Shown piece by piece: positions 29,897-39,158 of a DNA stretch of 64,000 nt. The stretch comes from Roseospira marina (GTDB lineage: Bacteria; Pseudomonadota; Alphaproteobacteria; Rhodospirillales; Rhodospirillaceae), in contig NZ_JACIGJ010000006.1 in assembly GCF_014197855.1 (NCBI RefSeq), forward strand, positions 186,001-250,000. Direction: 5' to 3'. A model generated the notes under the pieces. That model ran no database searches. It saw only the letters and a program-made list of their open reading frames with translations, and was not told where the DNA came from. Both the position numbers and the translations under genes were made by a program. Position 1 is the stretch's first letter, and the number at the start of each line of letters is the position of its first letter.

Positions 29897-30168
29897 ATAA
29901 CGGAACTTCGACATCTGCGCTATTTCGTGACAGCAGCGGAACTCGGAAGTTTTCGCAAAGCTGGCATTGCGCTGGGGATTCAGGAATCTGCAATCAGTCG
30001 GCGGATCCGTGATCTCGAAGACCAACTCGGTGCCTCTCTGTTTCAACGTAGAAGCACAGGTGTCACCCTGACGCTAGCAGGGCAGCGTTTCTTGCGCCGT
30101 GCGCGAACAGCCCTAGAAAGCGTCCAGAATGGGGCGAAGGACGTCGCAGCACTCGGGCGGTTGGAAGA
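29897..30168 (+). pseudogene. Truncated LysR family regulator
   Basis: Only the N-terminal 90 codons remain: ITELRHLRYFVTAAELGSFR, then ESAISRRIRDLEDQLGASLF and GAKDVAALGRLED. The expected start codon position holds ATA, and the effector domain is replaced after about 30168 by antisense trbE sequence. The shared bases GAAGACGCGGAC at the join suggest microhomology-mediated deletion. Confidence 0.75.
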
Positions 30169-30489
30169 CGCGGACACGGTGACGCTTGGTGGAGACGCAG
30201 CCGTGCAGATAGGTCAGGGTTTCGGCGTCATCGAGCCAGCGGCATTCCGGCATGAAGGCGTCGACCAGGCGGAGCACGCGGTCGGTGCGGTCAGCGAAAC
30301 CGGTCAGGACCTCGTGCGGATCGACGCCCTTGGTCTCGCGGCCTTCATAGAGCCAGCTCTCGGCGCGCGCAGCGTCCTCGGCCGGCGGCAGATAGGTGAA
30401 GGTGAGGAAATAGCTCGACTCGAAATGCGTCCCTGCTTCCTCGAAGCTCGCTTTGCGTTCGGCATCGACCAAAGCGGATGCGGCGTCGG
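30166..30489 (-). pseudogene. trbE: trbE (VirB4-type conjugal ATPase) N-terminal fragment
   Basis: The minus strand reads ALVDAERKASFEEAG, FESSYFLTFTYLPPAEDAAR and LTYLHGCVSTKRHRVRV. This is part of the N-terminal region of TrbE, a protein of over 800 residues. Both ends are cut. The right side is fused to trbC, with trbD and the trbE start deleted; the left side joins the LysR fragment. The ATPase motifs are absent, so it is non-functional. Confidence 0.78.
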
Positions 30490-30702
30490 GAAAGCGAGTG
30501 TCAGGCCGGTGATGATAATGATGATAACGGCGATGATCTTGGCGACCGGCCCCTCGATGGATTCGAGGATCGACTGGAGCGGCGCCTCCCAGGGCATAGA
30601 GGAGCCGGAGGCGTGCGCGGCGGGCGCCGTCGTCATGGCAATGACCACGATCGACGCGGCGGTCACCAGTCTCTGGCGGGTTTTATGCAGAATCTGGTTC
30701 AT
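30490..30702 (-). pseudogene. trbC: trbC (VirB2-like pilin) 5' fragment
   Basis: Seventy-one codons begin [16 protein letters not shown] with a long signal sequence, then the mature start ASGSSMPWEAPL and the first membrane segment ending ITGLTLAF. The second membrane segment is lost in the fusion to trbE. It overlaps the end of trbB by 20 bp, the normal trbB-trbC arrangement. Confidence 0.8.
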
Positions 30703-31708
30703 GGGAGCTTTCCTTTGCGGTTGCTGTGGGAGGAGGTGTGTCCGGAGCCTCCATCGCTCTGACGACGCGATAGTCGCCTGCGGGGTCGAGTCCCTCGACG
30801 CGGGCGAGTTCCGAGAGACGGCGTGCGGAGCCGCGTCCGGACAGCACGGCCACGAGATCGATGGTTTCCGCGATCAGCGCGCGCGGGACGGTGACGACGG
30901 CTTCCTGGACGAGCTGCTCAAGACGGCGCAGCGCACCGAGCGCCGTGCCTGCGTGGATCGTGCCGACGCCGCCCGGATGGCCGGTTCCCCAGGCCTTGAG
31001 GAGATCGAGCGCCTCGCTGCCGCGAACCTCGCCGATGGGAATGCGGTCGGGCCGCAGGCGCAAAGAAGAGCGGACGAGATCGGAGAGTGAGGCGACGCCG
31101 TCCTTCGTTCGCATGGCGACGAGGTTCGGCGCGGCGCATTGCAACTCGCGCGTATCCTCGATGATGACGACGCGGTCGGCGGTCTTCGCGACCTCGGCCA
31201 GCAGCGCATTGGTGAGTGTGGTCTTCCCCGTCGATGTGCCGCCGGCGACGAGGATGTTTGCGCGCGCCGCGACCCCGGCCCGCAAGGCCGATGCCTGCTC
31301 GGCCGTCATGATGCTGGCGGCGACATAGTCATCGAGGGAGAACACGGCCACGGCGGGCTTGCGGATCGCGAAAGCCGGCGCCGCCACGACCGGCGGCAGA
31401 AGCCCCTCGAACCGCTCCCCCGTTCCGGGCAGTTCCGCCGAGACGCGCGGGCTTCCGGTATGGACCTCGGCACCCACATGGTGAGCGACCAGCCGGATGA
31501 TGCGTTCACCGTCCTCCGGTGCCAGGCGCTCGCCCGTATCCGACAGACCTTCGGAGAGGCGGTCGATCCAGAGGCGCCCGTCCGGGTTCAGCATCACCTC
31601 GACGACGCCGCGGTCCTCAAGGAAGGCCGCGATGGCCGGACCGAGCGCGGTGCGCAGCATCCGCGCGCCTCGAGCGATCCCTTCCGAATTGTGATGTGAG
31701 GCTGCCAT
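30683..31708 (-). CDS. trbB: Conjugal transfer ATPase TrbB (VirB11 family)
   Basis: This 341-residue hexameric traffic ATPase of type IV secretion has Walker [10 protein letters not shown], an Asp box [31 protein letters not shown] and a [12 protein letters not shown] His box. It appears intact. Downstream trb genes are truncated or missing, so it is a relict of a lost mating-pair apparatus. Confidence 0.95.
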   Translation of the reverse strand: MAASHHNSEGIARGARMLRTALGPAIAAFLEDRGVVEVMLNPDGRLWIDRLSEGLSDTGERLAPEDGERIIRLVAHHVGAEVHTGSPRVSAELPGTGERFEGLLPPVVAAPAFAIRKPAVAVFSLDDYVAASIMTAEQASALRAGVAARANILVAGGTSTGKTTLTNALLAEVAKTADRVVIIEDTRELQCAAPNLVAMRTKDGVASLSDLVRSSLRLRPDRIPIGEVRGSEALDLLKAWGTGHPGGVGTIHAGTALGALRRLEQLVQEAVVTVPRALIAETIDLVAVLSGRGSARRLSELARVEGLDPAGDYRVVRAMEAPDTPPPTATAKESSHEPDSA

Positions 31709-31721
31709 CCGATCCCCGATT

Positions 31722-31757
31722 CCAACGGGGACAAAAAGGCGATCCCCATGCGGGGAT
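31722..31757. promoter_or_regulatory. Paired GC hairpins upstream of trbB
   Basis: CCCC-GATTCCAA-CGGGG and, 15 bp on, the perfect dyad ATCCCC-ATGC-GGGGAT (31742-31757) lie just before the trbB start. They may form the operator of the trb transcript. The regulator is unknown, though the CopG-like protein at 31915 is a candidate. Confidence 0.35.
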
Positions 31758-31914
31758 GAGTAAAAGATCCTGATTTATAGCTGATTCAACAAGTATTTAG
31801 CGTCGTAGTAGCGTGGCGTGCAAATACAGGAAAACGGCGGCGGTCGAAGCGTGAGCTTGCACGTGCCAGCGATCGTCTCCGATCTGCGAAGCGAGCTTTT
31901 AAATCAGCAACTGA

Positions 31915-32367
31915 TCAGGTTCCGCTGCCCGATTCCTGCGTCTGCCCAACGTCTTCAGATATTTCCTGTCGAAGTTTCGGGCCCTTCGCGAGACGGCGGC
32001 CGAGCGCCGTGACGAATTGATCGTAGCGCTCCCCGGCCTTGGCGCGAGCTGCCTGAGCGGCAGGTTCCGGCAACGCCGGCGTGGTTGCGACCCAGTATTT
32101 GATGAACACGGCCAAGCTCTCGATGGCGATTCCCATATCACGTTCGAGCCGAGTCATGCGTCGGTCGATCTGATCGAGACGTTTGACGATGACCGCTTCG
32201 CGCCGCTCAGCGGCATCTGGCGACAGGAACGAGGCGATGGCGGCTTCAGCGATCATCGACTGCGGTTGATCGCGACGTGCGGCGTAATCCGCCAGCATCT
32301 CCATGATTGCGGGATCGAGATAGACGGAGATTTGCGCCTTTTTCTTGCGTGCGATCATCGCAATCAC
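31915..32367 (-). CDS. CopG-type ribbon-helix-helix protein of the tra region
   Basis: This 150-residue protein has an N-terminal ribbon-helix-helix domain (KKAQISVYLDPAIMEMLADY) and a helical C-terminal extension. Genes of this kind sit between traG and trbB in many rhizobial and sphingomonad conjugative elements, probably as regulators. It overlaps traG by 4 bp, so they are co-translated. Confidence 0.82.
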   Translation of the reverse strand: MIAMIARKKKAQISVYLDPAIMEMLADYAARRDQPQSMIAEAAIASFLSPDAAERREAVIVKRLDQIDRRMTRLERDMGIAIESLAVFIKYWVATTPALPEPAAQAARAKAGERYDQFVTALGRRLAKGPKLRQEISEDVGQTQESGSGT

Positions 32368-34358
32368 AGCTCCATGCCGTCATTCGGATCAAGCGAGACC
32401 TGCCGCGCCACCCCCTGCATAATCCCGGTCATGCGTCGATTGCGCGTTGCCGCGTCATCCACATCTTCGTCCCGGTCAGTATCCAGTTCGAAGGGATTCT
32501 CGATGGGCACCTTCTTTTCGACGGGCTTCACCCGGCTGAGTTCGGGTTGATGGCGGCGCTCGGAATCGGTTGGGTCCTCGTTGTCCTGGATCGCTGCCGC
32601 ATCCTTCGGTTCGACCACTGCCGGATGCACCGGCAATGGCAGTGTGGTCCAGTCGTCGGGGCGGCCCTCCTTCGGCGCGGTGTGTGCCGGTGGTGGCAGG
32701 ATGCGTTCATTGAAGCGGGCGTCCTCGTAGTAGCGGGCCTTCTTCGCCCGGATCGGCGGCGTGCCCGCGACCATGACGATCTCGTCGCTTGGCGGGAGCT
32801 GCATGATCTCGCCGGGGGTCAGCAGCGGCCGCGCGGTCTCCGAGCGTGAGACCATGAGATGTCCCAGCCAGGGGCTCAGCCTATGCCCGGCATAGTTCTT
32901 CATCGCCTTCATCTCGGTGGCCGTGCCGAGTGCATCGGAAACGCGTTTGGCGGTACGTTCGTCGTTGGTCGCGAAGCTGACGCGAACATGGCAATTGTCG
33001 AGGATCGAGTTGTTGGCGCCGTAGGCCTTCTCGATCTGGTTCAGCGATTGCGCGATCAGGAAGCTTTTCAGCCCATATCCGGCCATGAAGGCCAATGCGC
33101 TCTCGAAGAAGTCGAGCCGGCCGAGCGCCGGAAACTCGTCGAGCATCAGCAGCAGCCGGTGGCGGCCCGCTTTCGCCTGCAGTTCTTCTGTTAATCGACG
33201 GCCCACCTGATTGAGGATCAGGCGGATCAACGGCTTGGTGCGGTTGATGTCGGAAGGCGGGACGACGAGGTAGAGCGTGGTGGGGTGTTTCGCGCCCACC
33301 ATGTCGCCGATGCGCCAGTCGCAGCGCCGTGTGACTTCGGCCACCACGGGATCGCGATAGAGGCCGAGGAACGACATGGCCGTGGAAAGCACGCCCGAGC
33401 GCTCGTTATCGGACTTGTTGAGCAGCTCGCGCGCGGCGCTGGCAATTACGGGATGCGGTCCCGCCTCCCCTAGATGCGCGGTTTTCATCATGGCGGCCAG
33501 CGTCGACTCGATCGGCCGCTTCGGATCAGAGAGAAAAGCTGCGACGCCGGCCAGCGTCTTGTCCACCTCCGCATAAAGGACGTGGAGGATCGCGCCGACC
33601 AGGAGGGCATGGGAGGTCTTTTCCCAGTGATTCCGCTTCTCGAGGCTGCCTTCGGGGTCGACCAGGATGTCGGCGATATTCTGGACGTCGCGCACTTCCC
33701 ATTCGCCGCGCCGGACTTCGAGCAGCGGATTGTAGGCGGCGGATTTGGCGTTGGTCGGGTCGAACAGGAGCACGCGGCCGTGGCGCGATCTGAACCCGGC
33801 CGTGAGCTGCCAGTTCTCGCCCTTGATGTCGTGGACGATCGCCGATCCGGGCCAGGTCAGCAGCGAAGGCACGACGAGGCCCACGCCCTTGCCCGATCGG
33901 GTCGGGGCGAAACACAACACATGCTCCGGCCCGTCGTGGCGCAGATAGTCACGATCATATTGGCCGAGCACGACGCCGTCGGGATGCAGCAGCCCCGCCG
34001 ACTTCACCTCCTGCGGCTCTGCCCACCGCGCCGAGCCATAGGTTTCCGCCTTCTTGGCTTCGCGTGCGCGCCAGACAGACATGCCGACCGCGACGGCGAT
34101 CGCAATGAACCCGCCCGACGCGGCAATGAAGGCGCCACGGACGAAGATGTCGGGGGCGTAGGCGTCATAGGCGTACCACCACCAGAAGAAGGACGGCGGC
34201 AGATAGACCGGCCAGCCCAGCAGGATGAACCAGGGCGATCCAAGCTGCGCCTGAAACCCGAGCCTCCAGGCGACATATTCGGTGGCGCCCCAGGTGGTGA
34301 GAAGAACAATCAGGAAGACGGTGAGGATCTGCCCCCAGAGGATCTTGGTGCCGGACAT
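32364..34358 (-). CDS. traG: Type IV coupling protein TraG/VirD4
   Basis: This 664-residue membrane-anchored ATPase links the relaxosome to the secretion channel. N-terminal membrane segments are at about residues 10-30, 43-63 and 73-95. Walker A PTRSGKGV is at 152-159, and Walker B lies in LLLMLDEFPALGRLDFFES. The length is normal and no disruption is seen. With the relaxase next door it could support mobilisation by a helper T4SS. Confidence 0.95.
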   Translation of the reverse strand: MSGTKILWGQILTVFLIVLLTTWGATEYVAWRLGFQAQLGSPWFILLGWPVYLPPSFFWWWYAYDAYAPDIFVRGAFIAASGGFIAIAVAVGMSVWRAREAKKAETYGSARWAEPQEVKSAGLLHPDGVVLGQYDRDYLRHDGPEHVLCFAPTRSGKGVGLVVPSLLTWPGSAIVHDIKGENWQLTAGFRSRHGRVLLFDPTNAKSAAYNPLLEVRRGEWEVRDVQNIADILVDPEGSLEKRNHWEKTSHALLVGAILHVLYAEVDKTLAGVAAFLSDPKRPIESTLAAMMKTAHLGEAGPHPVIASAARELLNKSDNERSGVLSTAMSFLGLYRDPVVAEVTRRCDWRIGDMVGAKHPTTLYLVVPPSDINRTKPLIRLILNQVGRRLTEELQAKAGRHRLLLMLDEFPALGRLDFFESALAFMAGYGLKSFLIAQSLNQIEKAYGANNSILDNCHVRVSFATNDERTAKRVSDALGTATEMKAMKNYAGHRLSPWLGHLMVSRSETARPLLTPGEIMQLPPSDEIVMVAGTPPIRAKKARYYEDARFNERILPPPAHTAPKEGRPDDWTTLPLPVHPAVVEPKDAAAIQDNEDPTDSERRHQPELSRVKPVEKKVPIENPFELDTDRDEDVDDAATRNRRMTGIMQGVARQVSLDPNDGMEL

Positions 34359-34384
34359 GGGTGTTGCCTTTCTTGCGTGATGGA

Positions 34385-36124
34385 TCAGAGACCGCGGCCG
34401 CGCTTGCGGCCGAAGCTCCAGTCGATGCCGCCATCGGTGCGGGCGACGCCGGAGATGTGTTTGCCGAGTTGCTTTTCGAGCGACGGTGTCCAGGGCACGA
34501 GTTGGAAGCCGAGGCCGTCATCGATCATGGCGAAGCGGCCAGAGGCGAGCGAGAAGCGCTGGCGATAGGAGCCAGCGACATAGTCGCCGCTTCCCGCGCG
34601 GTTGAAGCTCATGCCGGTCTCAGCGGCGAGCGTCTTGCCGAGTTGCTCCACCTCGCGGTTGCGCAGCCTGTCGATGAGATTGGTGGTGAACCGGATGCGT
34701 TGACCTGCCCGTTCGGCGAAGCCCTCATCGACAAGATGATCGGCGCGCCGGTCGAGGGCGTGGCGCACCTCGGCGCCGAAGCCGCCATCGGACAATGCCG
34801 CCGGTTCGCGGGCGACGTTCTGCCGGTCGAGCCAGGTTGCACCCGGCGCCGTCACCTGCCGTTCGATGTCGAGATCGGAGCGCACCGCGAGTGCGACACG
34901 CCGTTCTCCCTTCGCATTGTCGAACCGGCGCAACTCGACGATCGAGCCGGGCGACGAGTCCCCGGCTGCATCGAGGTCGGATAGTCTGATATGGTGTGTG
35001 CGCCCATCGACGCCGTCGACCACGGCATAGGCCGTGCCCTTCAACTCGTCGTCGAGGCCGCGGTCGACCAGCTTGCCGATGATCGGCGTGTCGAGGCTTT
35101 CGGAGGCCAGCACATAGCTCGCAGACCCACGGTCGATGCCGCGATCCGTCAGTGCCCGGTGCATGCGCTTGATGATGTCGCCGCGCTCGCCGAGCTCACG
35201 CAGGGTTGCCTCGGCCTTGCCATCGATCACCCATTGGCCGGGGCCGACCTCGGCCGCGAGACCGAGGGTCTCCAGCTTGCACAGACGGCCGACCTTGAGC
35301 GGCTGGTATTCGTCGGGCTGGCGATCGGGAACCGGCGCCATGTCGATCACCCCGACGGCGCGTTCATCGCGCAGGAGCTGGCGATCGAGCCGGGTCCAGC
35401 GCTCGGCCTCGACCTGCCGTTCCAGGTCGCGCCGGATGTCGAGATCGGTTCGGAGCCCGAGTTCCTGGGTGACGAGATCGGCGGCCCGCGCGCGCATCCC
35501 CTCCTTGATATAGTCGCGGGAGATGACAAGGTCCTGGCCGTCCTCCATCCGGCCGCGCAGAATGATATGCACATGGGGATTGTCGGTGTTCCAGTGATCG
35601 ACCCCAACCCAGTCGAGCGGCGTGCCAAGATCTTTCTCCATCTGGCCCATCAGATCGCGCGAGAAGCCCTTGAGGTCGGCAAGGTCCGCTGCATCCTCGG
35701 GCGAGACGATGAACCGGAAATGATGTCGGTCATCGGCGCAGCGATCGGCAAAGGCGCCGGCATCCGCGTTCTCCGTCTCCGGCCCGAACAGCCGCGCCTT
35801 CTCCCCGTCCCGGGTCACGCCGTCGCGCCGCAAATAATCGAGATGCGCCGTGAGCGGCGCGGAGCGGCGGGTCTGGCGCACAACACGGGTTTTGATGACG
35901 ACAACGCGCGATCGGCCAGTGAGCAGGCGGTTCGCCTGGATGCTCGCCGTTCGCCCGCGGCCGAAGCGCGAGCGGTTGCCAGGACTGATCCGGCCCGAGC
36001 GGGAGACGTTGCCGCCAGCCTTGCGCGCCGCTGCCAAGGCCTGTGCGATAAAGGGTTTTGCCCGCTGCGTACTGGACGAACGGGGGCGGCCCGGACGGAT
36101 GCGGAATTCGCGCTCGTCAGTCAT
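34385..36124 (-). CDS. Relaxase/mobilisation nuclease, DUF3363 (VirD2-like)
   Basis: This 579-residue relaxase starts MTDEREFRIRPGRPR. An N-terminal basic region leads into the nuclease core with FRFIVSPEDAADL and the metal-binding histidine motif NPHVHIILRG. The C-terminal half is the DUF3363 region. The ATG at 36124 is chosen over a GTG 24 bp upstream. It probably nicks an oriT in the repeat-rich sequence just upstream (36136-36267). Confidence 0.9.
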   Translation of the reverse strand: MTDEREFRIRPGRPRSSSTQRAKPFIAQALAAARKAGGNVSRSGRISPGNRSRFGRGRTASIQANRLLTGRSRVVVIKTRVVRQTRRSAPLTAHLDYLRRDGVTRDGEKARLFGPETENADAGAFADRCADDRHHFRFIVSPEDAADLADLKGFSRDLMGQMEKDLGTPLDWVGVDHWNTDNPHVHIILRGRMEDGQDLVISRDYIKEGMRARAADLVTQELGLRTDLDIRRDLERQVEAERWTRLDRQLLRDERAVGVIDMAPVPDRQPDEYQPLKVGRLCKLETLGLAAEVGPGQWVIDGKAEATLRELGERGDIIKRMHRALTDRGIDRGSASYVLASESLDTPIIGKLVDRGLDDELKGTAYAVVDGVDGRTHHIRLSDLDAAGDSSPGSIVELRRFDNAKGERRVALAVRSDLDIERQVTAPGATWLDRQNVAREPAALSDGGFGAEVRHALDRRADHLVDEGFAERAGQRIRFTTNLIDRLRNREVEQLGKTLAAETGMSFNRAGSGDYVAGSYRQRFSLASGRFAMIDDGLGFQLVPWTPSLEKQLGKHISGVARTDGGIDWSFGRKRGRGL

Positions 36125-36135
36125 GGCGAAAACCC

Positions 36136-36267
36136 GCAATGTGTACAAATTTCAACGAAAACAGAAAGATAAGCCGTTCGGACACATTGCTGCAGTCCTG
36201 CGCAATGTGCCGGAGGCAGCGAAAAACCCAGGAAAAACAACCGACCGTCCGAGGCGCAATGTGCGCC
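36136..36267. other. Candidate oriT: iterated GCAATGTG repeats
   Basis: GCAATGTG occurs at 36136, 36202 and 36256, and inverted (CACATTGC) at 36183. The 36183/36202 pair is a perfect 8-bp inverted repeat with an 11-bp loop. GGCGCA-ATG-TGCGCC (36253-36267) is another perfect dyad. The position between the relaxase and ardC suits an origin of transfer or a relaxosome operator. The nic site cannot be fixed. Confidence 0.5.
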
Positions 36268-36335
36268 CTTTTATCTCGCCATCGGTCGGTTGTGGTTGGC
36301 CAGCAGCCGGTCGCGCAGCTCGTCGGTCAAGAGGA

Positions 36336-37298
36336 TCATGCCACCCTCCTGTCGCAAGCAGGTTCGACCCGGTTTGTCTGATCGGCATCGTCCGGGGCGA
36401 AGGCCAGCAGCCAGTCGGCGGCCTTGCTCGCCTGGCTGGCGGCGCGGACGATGGCGCGATTGTCCTCGCGCAGCACCTCGAGCCAGGAGCCGATGTAATC
36501 CGCATGCCGGACGGTCGGCGTAATGCCGAGCGAGGCGCAGCAAAAGGCGGCGTTGATCTCGGCGATCAGCTCCTCGAACGCGTATTTCTTGGAACCGAAT
36601 GAGCCGGAGAAATCGCGGTTGAGCCGATGGGGAGCGCCGCTGGCGTGGCCAAGCTCGTGCAGCGCGGTGCGGTGCCAATTGATCGGCTCGAAATAGGCCT
36701 GCGGCGGCGGCACCTGCACATAGTCATGGGCCGGCACGTAGAAGGCCCGGTTGCCGCCAATGCGGAAGTCGATCCCCGTTGCCGCGATTAGCGCCTCGAC
36801 GCGCGGTTCGATCAATCCGGCCGGCACTGGCGGCGCGGCGGTTGCCACGTCCTCGGGCAGGTTCTCGCACTGGTCGGTGTTGAAGACGGTGAAGCGCTTC
36901 AGGAACGGGATCGCCTGGGCATCCTTGCCGGTCTCGCGCGCGCGGCGCTTCTCATCCTCGGGCACGAAGCGGTCGGCATAGACGACTGTGGTTCCGCTTT
37001 CGCCCTTGCGGACATTGCCGCCGAGCGACAGCGCCTGGCGGAAGGTCAGCCAGCTCTGGCCGGAAAAGCTGCGCTCGATGACGGCGCCCCAGAGCAGCAG
37101 CACGTTGATCCCGGAATAGGTCCGGCCGGTCGAGGCATTCTGCGGCATGGACAGCGGCGCCTTCGCGGCGGCGGTGCCCCAGGGCTGGACCCATGGGACC
37201 CGGCTGGCCTCCAACTCGGCGATGATCTTGTCGGTGATTTCGGAATAGAGATTGGTCCGGTCGCCCCTGGCGCCGGATTTGCGGTTCAGTCTGGACAT
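36336..37298 (-). CDS. ardC: ArdC-type antirestriction protein
   Basis: This 320-residue ssDNA-binding antirestriction protein has an N-terminal ArdC domain (TDKIIAELEASRVPWVQPWG; NASTGRTYSGINVLLLW) and a zincin-like metallopeptidase domain with HELGH (214-218) and a downstream FEELIAE glutamate. ArdC protects incoming single-stranded DNA during conjugation, which suits its place beside the relaxase. Confidence 0.93.
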   Translation of the reverse strand: MSRLNRKSGARGDRTNLYSEITDKIIAELEASRVPWVQPWGTAAAKAPLSMPQNASTGRTYSGINVLLLWGAVIERSFSGQSWLTFRQALSLGGNVRKGESGTTVVYADRFVPEDEKRRARETGKDAQAIPFLKRFTVFNTDQCENLPEDVATAAPPVPAGLIEPRVEALIAATGIDFRIGGNRAFYVPAHDYVQVPPPQAYFEPINWHRTALHELGHASGAPHRLNRDFSGSFGSKKYAFEELIAEINAAFCCASLGITPTVRHADYIGSWLEVLREDNRAIVRAASQASKAADWLLAFAPDDADQTNRVEPACDRRVA

Positions 37299-37616
37299 CG
37301 CGGTTCTCCACGACGGGCGCCGGAGGCCTCTCCTCCAGCCCTCAACCCGTCACGGCAATCCCGTCCGCACTCTCACTCTCAAAGGGGGCGTTGCGGGGGA
37401 ATCCCCCGCTCGAAGGGGTCGGACGAGACTACGGGCTCGACCGCAGGGGAAGGCTTTCCCCTCCCGGGCTTTCCACGTTGCGGTCCATACGCTTCCAATC
37501 AGCGGCGCGGTGGCTTCCAAACAGCCGAGTCAACAACGTCGTTGGTCTTTTCCTCTACTGCTCCACGTGATACAAAACCTCTCACCATGACTGTTGAAGT
37601 GCGAGAATATGTATCC

Positions 37617-38234
37617 ATGCCTCAGGTCCGGTCCCAGCGCGCGATAGCCCATGACCTCCTAGCGACTCGTGGGATTATGCGACTTGCGGAACTCAGAGAA
37701 GCCGGTGTCACCGCCGCAACCGTCAGCCGCATGGAAAAGGATGGCGAGGTGATCCGCCTGGCGCGTGGGCTGTACCAGCTTCCTGATGCAGAGCTCGACG
37801 CAAACCACAGCCTTGCCGAGGCGGCCAAGCGTTTCCCCAAGGGCGTGATCTGCCTCGCCTCGGCACTCGCCTTTCATGGCCTCACGGATCAGCTTCCCAA
37901 GAAGGTGTGGATGGCGATCGGCCGGAACGACTGGACGCCGAAGCCAAGCGACATGCCGATCCGTGTGCTGCGTTTCTCGGACGATCTGCTCGCCGACAGC
38001 GTCGAAACCCACGTGATCGAAGGCGTATCGGTAAAGGTGTTCGGCGTGGCAAAGACCGTCGCGGATTGCTTCCGGCATCGCGGCAAGATCGGTCTGCCCG
38101 TCGCGCTCGAAGGTCTGCAGGAGGCTCTGCGCCAACGAAAGGCCACGCCGGCAGAGATCGCGAGGGCGGCGGATACAGGCGGGGTCGGCACGGTCATCCG
38201 CCCCTATCTGGAGGCGCTGACCGCCAATGGCTAA
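37617..38234 (+). CDS. AbiEi-type antitoxin (type IV toxin-antitoxin)
   Basis: This 205-residue protein has an N-terminal winged helix (AIAHDLLATRGIMRLAELRE; VSRMEKDGEVIRLARGLYQL) and the AbiEi/COG5340 C-terminal domain (FGVAKTVADCFRHRGKIGL). It should repress its own operon and neutralise the nucleotidyltransferase encoded next. It overlaps that gene by 8 bp. ATG 37617 is preferred; 37587 is possible. Confidence 0.85.
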   Translation: MPQVRSQRAIAHDLLATRGIMRLAELREAGVTAATVSRMEKDGEVIRLARGLYQLPDAELDANHSLAEAAKRFPKGVICLASALAFHGLTDQLPKKVWMAIGRNDWTPKPSDMPIRVLRFSDDLLADSVETHVIEGVSVKVFGVAKTVADCFRHRGKIGLPVALEGLQEALRQRKATPAEIARAADTGGVGTVIRPYLEALTANG

Positions 38235-39096
38235 GGAGATCAAGAATATTGGCGCCTCAGTGCGCGCCCGGCTCCTCAACCTCTCCAAGGCGAACGGACA
38301 GAGCTTCGATCTGGTGCTCACGCGCTTCGCGCTGGAGCGCCTTCTGTTCCGGCTCAGCCAGTCACCCCATGCCGACCGCTTCGTGCTGAAAGGCGCGATG
38401 TTGATGATGAGCTGGTTCGACGATCCGCACCGCGGGACGCGCGATCTTGATCTTCTTGGTTTCGGTGACCCGAGCGGAGACGCGATGCTGGCCACATTCC
38501 GGGATATCCTGTCTCAGGATGTCGAAGACGGCGTCGTGTTCGATACGGATACGCTGCGTGTCGACCGCATTCGCGAGGAACTCGACTATGGCGGTCTCCG
38601 GCTGCGTGCGATCGCTTCGGTCGGCGGCGCCCGGATCAATCTGACGATCGATATCGGCTTCGGCGATGCGCTGGAGCCCGGGGCGGAAGTCATCGACTAC
38701 CCGGTCATGCTCGATCTCCCCGCGCCGAGATTGCGCGCCTATTCGCGGGAGACGGTCATTGCCGAGAAGTTCCAGGCGATGGTGGCGCTGGGCCGCGCCA
38801 ACAGCCGTATGAAGGACTTCTACGACATCTGGATTCTCAGCCGGTCGTTCAGCTTCGATGATGACAGGCTTGCGCAGGCGATCGCCGCGACTTTCGCAAG
38901 GCGCGAAACCACGGTTCCGACCGAGTTGCCCGATGCGCTCACGCCGGCTTTCGCCGCAGACGAACAGAAACAGCAGCAGTGGCGCGCCTTTGTCGAGGAT
39001 GTTGCGGTTGAACCAGGGCCTCTTGCGCTGGTTCTCGAAGAACTCGCTGGCTTTTTGATGCCACGGGCCAGACGAGCTAATGAATTGGATCAATAG
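38227..39096 (+). CDS. AbiEii/AbiGii-type nucleotidyltransferase toxin
   Basis: This 289-residue DNA-polymerase-beta-like nucleotidyltransferase has FVLKGAMLM, the metal-binding TRDLDLLGFG segment, AEKFQAMVALG and RMKDFYDIWILS, all AbiEii hallmarks. AbiE toxins halt growth on phage infection, by blocking tRNA in characterised relatives. It forms a translationally coupled pair with the upstream antitoxin. Confidence 0.9.
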   Translation: MAKEIKNIGASVRARLLNLSKANGQSFDLVLTRFALERLLFRLSQSPHADRFVLKGAMLMMSWFDDPHRGTRDLDLLGFGDPSGDAMLATFRDILSQDVEDGVVFDTDTLRVDRIREELDYGGLRLRAIASVGGARINLTIDIGFGDALEPGAEVIDYPVMLDLPAPRLRAYSRETVIAEKFQAMVALGRANSRMKDFYDIWILSRSFSFDDDRLAQAIAATFARRETTVPTELPDALTPAFAADEQKQQQWRAFVEDVAVEPGPLALVLEELAGFLMPRARRANELDQ

Positions 39097-39158
39097 TAGT
39101 AGAGTGGAAGGTTGCACTGAGGAAAACATTCAGGGGCAAAAGCATTTATGGGGGGCTT

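Noticed and set aside
33474-34568. 364-codon plus-strand frame over traG
   Set aside because: It is a shadow of the coupling protein gene, with no start signal or family features.
34991-36172. 393-codon plus-strand frame over the relaxase
   Set aside because: It is antisense to the relaxase and low in motifs; a shadow of GC-rich coding sequence.
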